Source: Chitinophagales bacterium
GTDB lineage: Bacteria > Bacteroidota > Bacteroidia > Chitinophagales > Chitinophagaceae
Assembly: GCA_015654495.1 (NCBI GenBank)
Contig: JAATGW010000378.1
Location: forward strand, 1-9,043
DNA length: 9,043 nucleotides
Direction of reading: 5' to 3'
Position numbers and translations under genes: made by a program. The stretch's first letter is position 1, and the number at the start of each line of letters is the position of its first letter. The notes under the pieces were generated by a model. The model was not told the origin of the DNA. It was given only the letters and a program-made list of their open reading frames with translations, and did not search any database. This document shows, in pieces, positions 8,613-9,043 of this stretch.

Positions 8613-8643
8613 TAAATATACCGAAAAGACCCTCCCGGCGAAA
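8613..8643 (-). promoter_or_regulatory. Candidate Bacteroidota-type promoter of the SusC-type gene
   Basis: Read on the minus strand, TTTC (8643-8640) and TATATTTA (8620-8613) are separated by exactly 19 bases. The Bacteroidota primary sigma consensus is TTTG, about 19 bases, then TAnnTTTG, so each box differs from it by one base. The candidate -7 box ends 14 bases before the ATG at 8598, which would leave an unusually short leader. Other, more distant promoters are possible, so this is a tentative call. Confidence 0.3.
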
Positions 8644-8742
8644 ATTTCTTTTATGACAGGTATCTGTGAATGAAAGCGTCCGGGTTCAGAAAAAGGCTGA
8701 AACTTTCAATTGATATTTTTGACTCAGGCAGAAAATCAATAA

Positions 8743-8809
8743 ACGAATCACCGGAGGAAATTCAATTTACTCAAGCTAATGACGAATCATCCGGATGCAG
8801 GTTCAATTT
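8743..8809. repeat. Imperfect direct repeat pair upstream of the SusC-type gene
   Basis: Two copies of a bipartite unit lie in tandem. Copy 1 is ACGAATCACCGGA (8743-8755), five bases, then TTCAATTT (8761-8768). Copy 2 is ACGAATCATCCGGA (8782-8795), six bases, then TTCAATTT (8802-8809). The copies differ by one inserted T and by the short unrelated spacer, and they start 39 bases apart (about 3.7 helical turns). They lie about 145-211 bases upstream of the transporter ATG. The position suits paired activator sites, but no binding protein can be identified from this window. A local duplication without function is the main alternative. Confidence 0.5.
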
Positions 8810-8990
8810 TTTTTCGGGGAAAAGATTTTGGAAGTCAGATTCCGAAAATAATTAGGGCCTGCTGTTTGAAATAGAATACTTATCAGTTTACGGACCTTAC
8901 GATAAAATTCATATTTTAACTGCAAGCCTTTCGGCTAAAACGGATGAAAACCCCTGCATGGCTGAAGATAAATTTCCCGTTTCTTCATTA

Positions 8991-9043
8991 CCCCGCCGTC
9001 GCTGCGCTGTGTCGGGCAGGCGCTCTTCCCGGCTTCCCGACTA
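8991..9043. other. GC-rich segment with inverted repeat at the right edge
   Basis: By direct count, 39 of these 53 bases are G or C (about 74 percent), a sharp change from the AT-rich DNA just to the left. GTCGGG (9011-9016) and CCCGAC (9036-9041) form a 6-bp inverted repeat. About 60 bases to the left, AGCC-TTTC-GGCT (8925-8936) reads on the minus strand as a 4-bp stem with a GAAA tetraloop. The segment has no recognisable coding content and is cut by the window edge. It could be part of an interspersed non-coding repeat or a structured element belonging to the gene outside the window. Confidence 0.35.

Larger units (their letters stand above)
8599..9043. other. 445-base intergenic region upstream of the SusC-type gene, no convincing gene
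   Basis: I see no credible protein gene, tRNA or rRNA here. The region is AT-rich near the transporter gene and contains a weak candidate promoter (8613-8643), an imperfect direct repeat pair (8743-8809) and a GC-rich edge (8991-9043). A 61-codon plus-strand frame (8670-8855) resembles no family I recognise and overlaps both direct repeats. A short open frame from 8958 runs off the right edge and is rich in Arg, Ser and Pro, as expected of GC-rich non-coding DNA. The region most likely carries the control elements of the downstream uptake genes. Confidence 0.6.

Noticed and set aside
8684..8703. TTCAG/CTGAA inverted repeat in the upstream region
   Set aside because: A 5-bp stem with a 7-base A/G-rich loop is expected by chance in AT-rich intergenic DNA and has no supporting context.
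8670..8855. Plus-strand 61-codon frame upstream of the transporter gene
   Set aside because: No recognisable family, signal or motif; low-complexity polar composition; it overlaps the direct repeat pair and stands alone on the strand opposite to all real genes.
8958..9043. Open plus-strand frame from an ATG to the right edge (Arg/Ser/Pro-rich)
   Set aside because: Only 28 codons are visible, and the openness is explained by the high GC content of the segment. There is no ribosome-binding signal or recognisable motif.

Overview
The window looks like a piece of a Bacteroidota chromosome, most likely a Chitinophaga/Niastella-type organism (the genus level is an inference from style, not proven). 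The signs are a SusC/SusD outer-membrane nutrient-uptake pair, periplasmic Reg_prop/Y_Y_Y sensor proteins, AT-rich coding DNA, and no consistent Shine-Dalgarno sequences. All four supported genes lie on the minus strand, so the locus reads from high to low coordinates.

Layout in the direction of transcription: (1) 9043-8599 is a 445-base stretch with no convincing gene. It holds a GC-rich, partly palindromic segment at the window edge, a pair of imperfect direct repeats, and a weak candidate promoter next to the first gene. (2) 8598-5614 encodes a SusC/RagA-family TonB-dependent transporter. (3) 5612-4035 encodes its SusD/RagB-family lipoprotein; the SusC stop and the SusD start are one base apart. 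(4) 3945-580 encodes a 1121-residue sensor histidine kinase with 14 Reg_prop motifs (two seven-bladed propellers), a Y_Y_Y domain, one membrane segment, HisKA and HATPase_c. It has no receiver domain and no AraC-type DNA-binding domain. (5) 443-1 is the first 147 codons of a second, paralogous propeller sensor that runs off the left edge.

The simplest reading is a small glycan- or nutrient-uptake locus. SusC and SusD form the outer-membrane import complex, and two tandem periplasmic sensors probably report on the imported compound or a breakdown product. No glycoside hydrolase, protease, anti-sigma factor or response regulator is present in the window, so the substrate cannot be named. The first kinase must pass its phosphate to a regulator encoded elsewhere. 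The most interesting points are this non-hybrid, apparently orphan sensor arrangement, the direct repeats upstream of susC, and the GC-rich segment at the right edge. I did not find a clearly new type of system.
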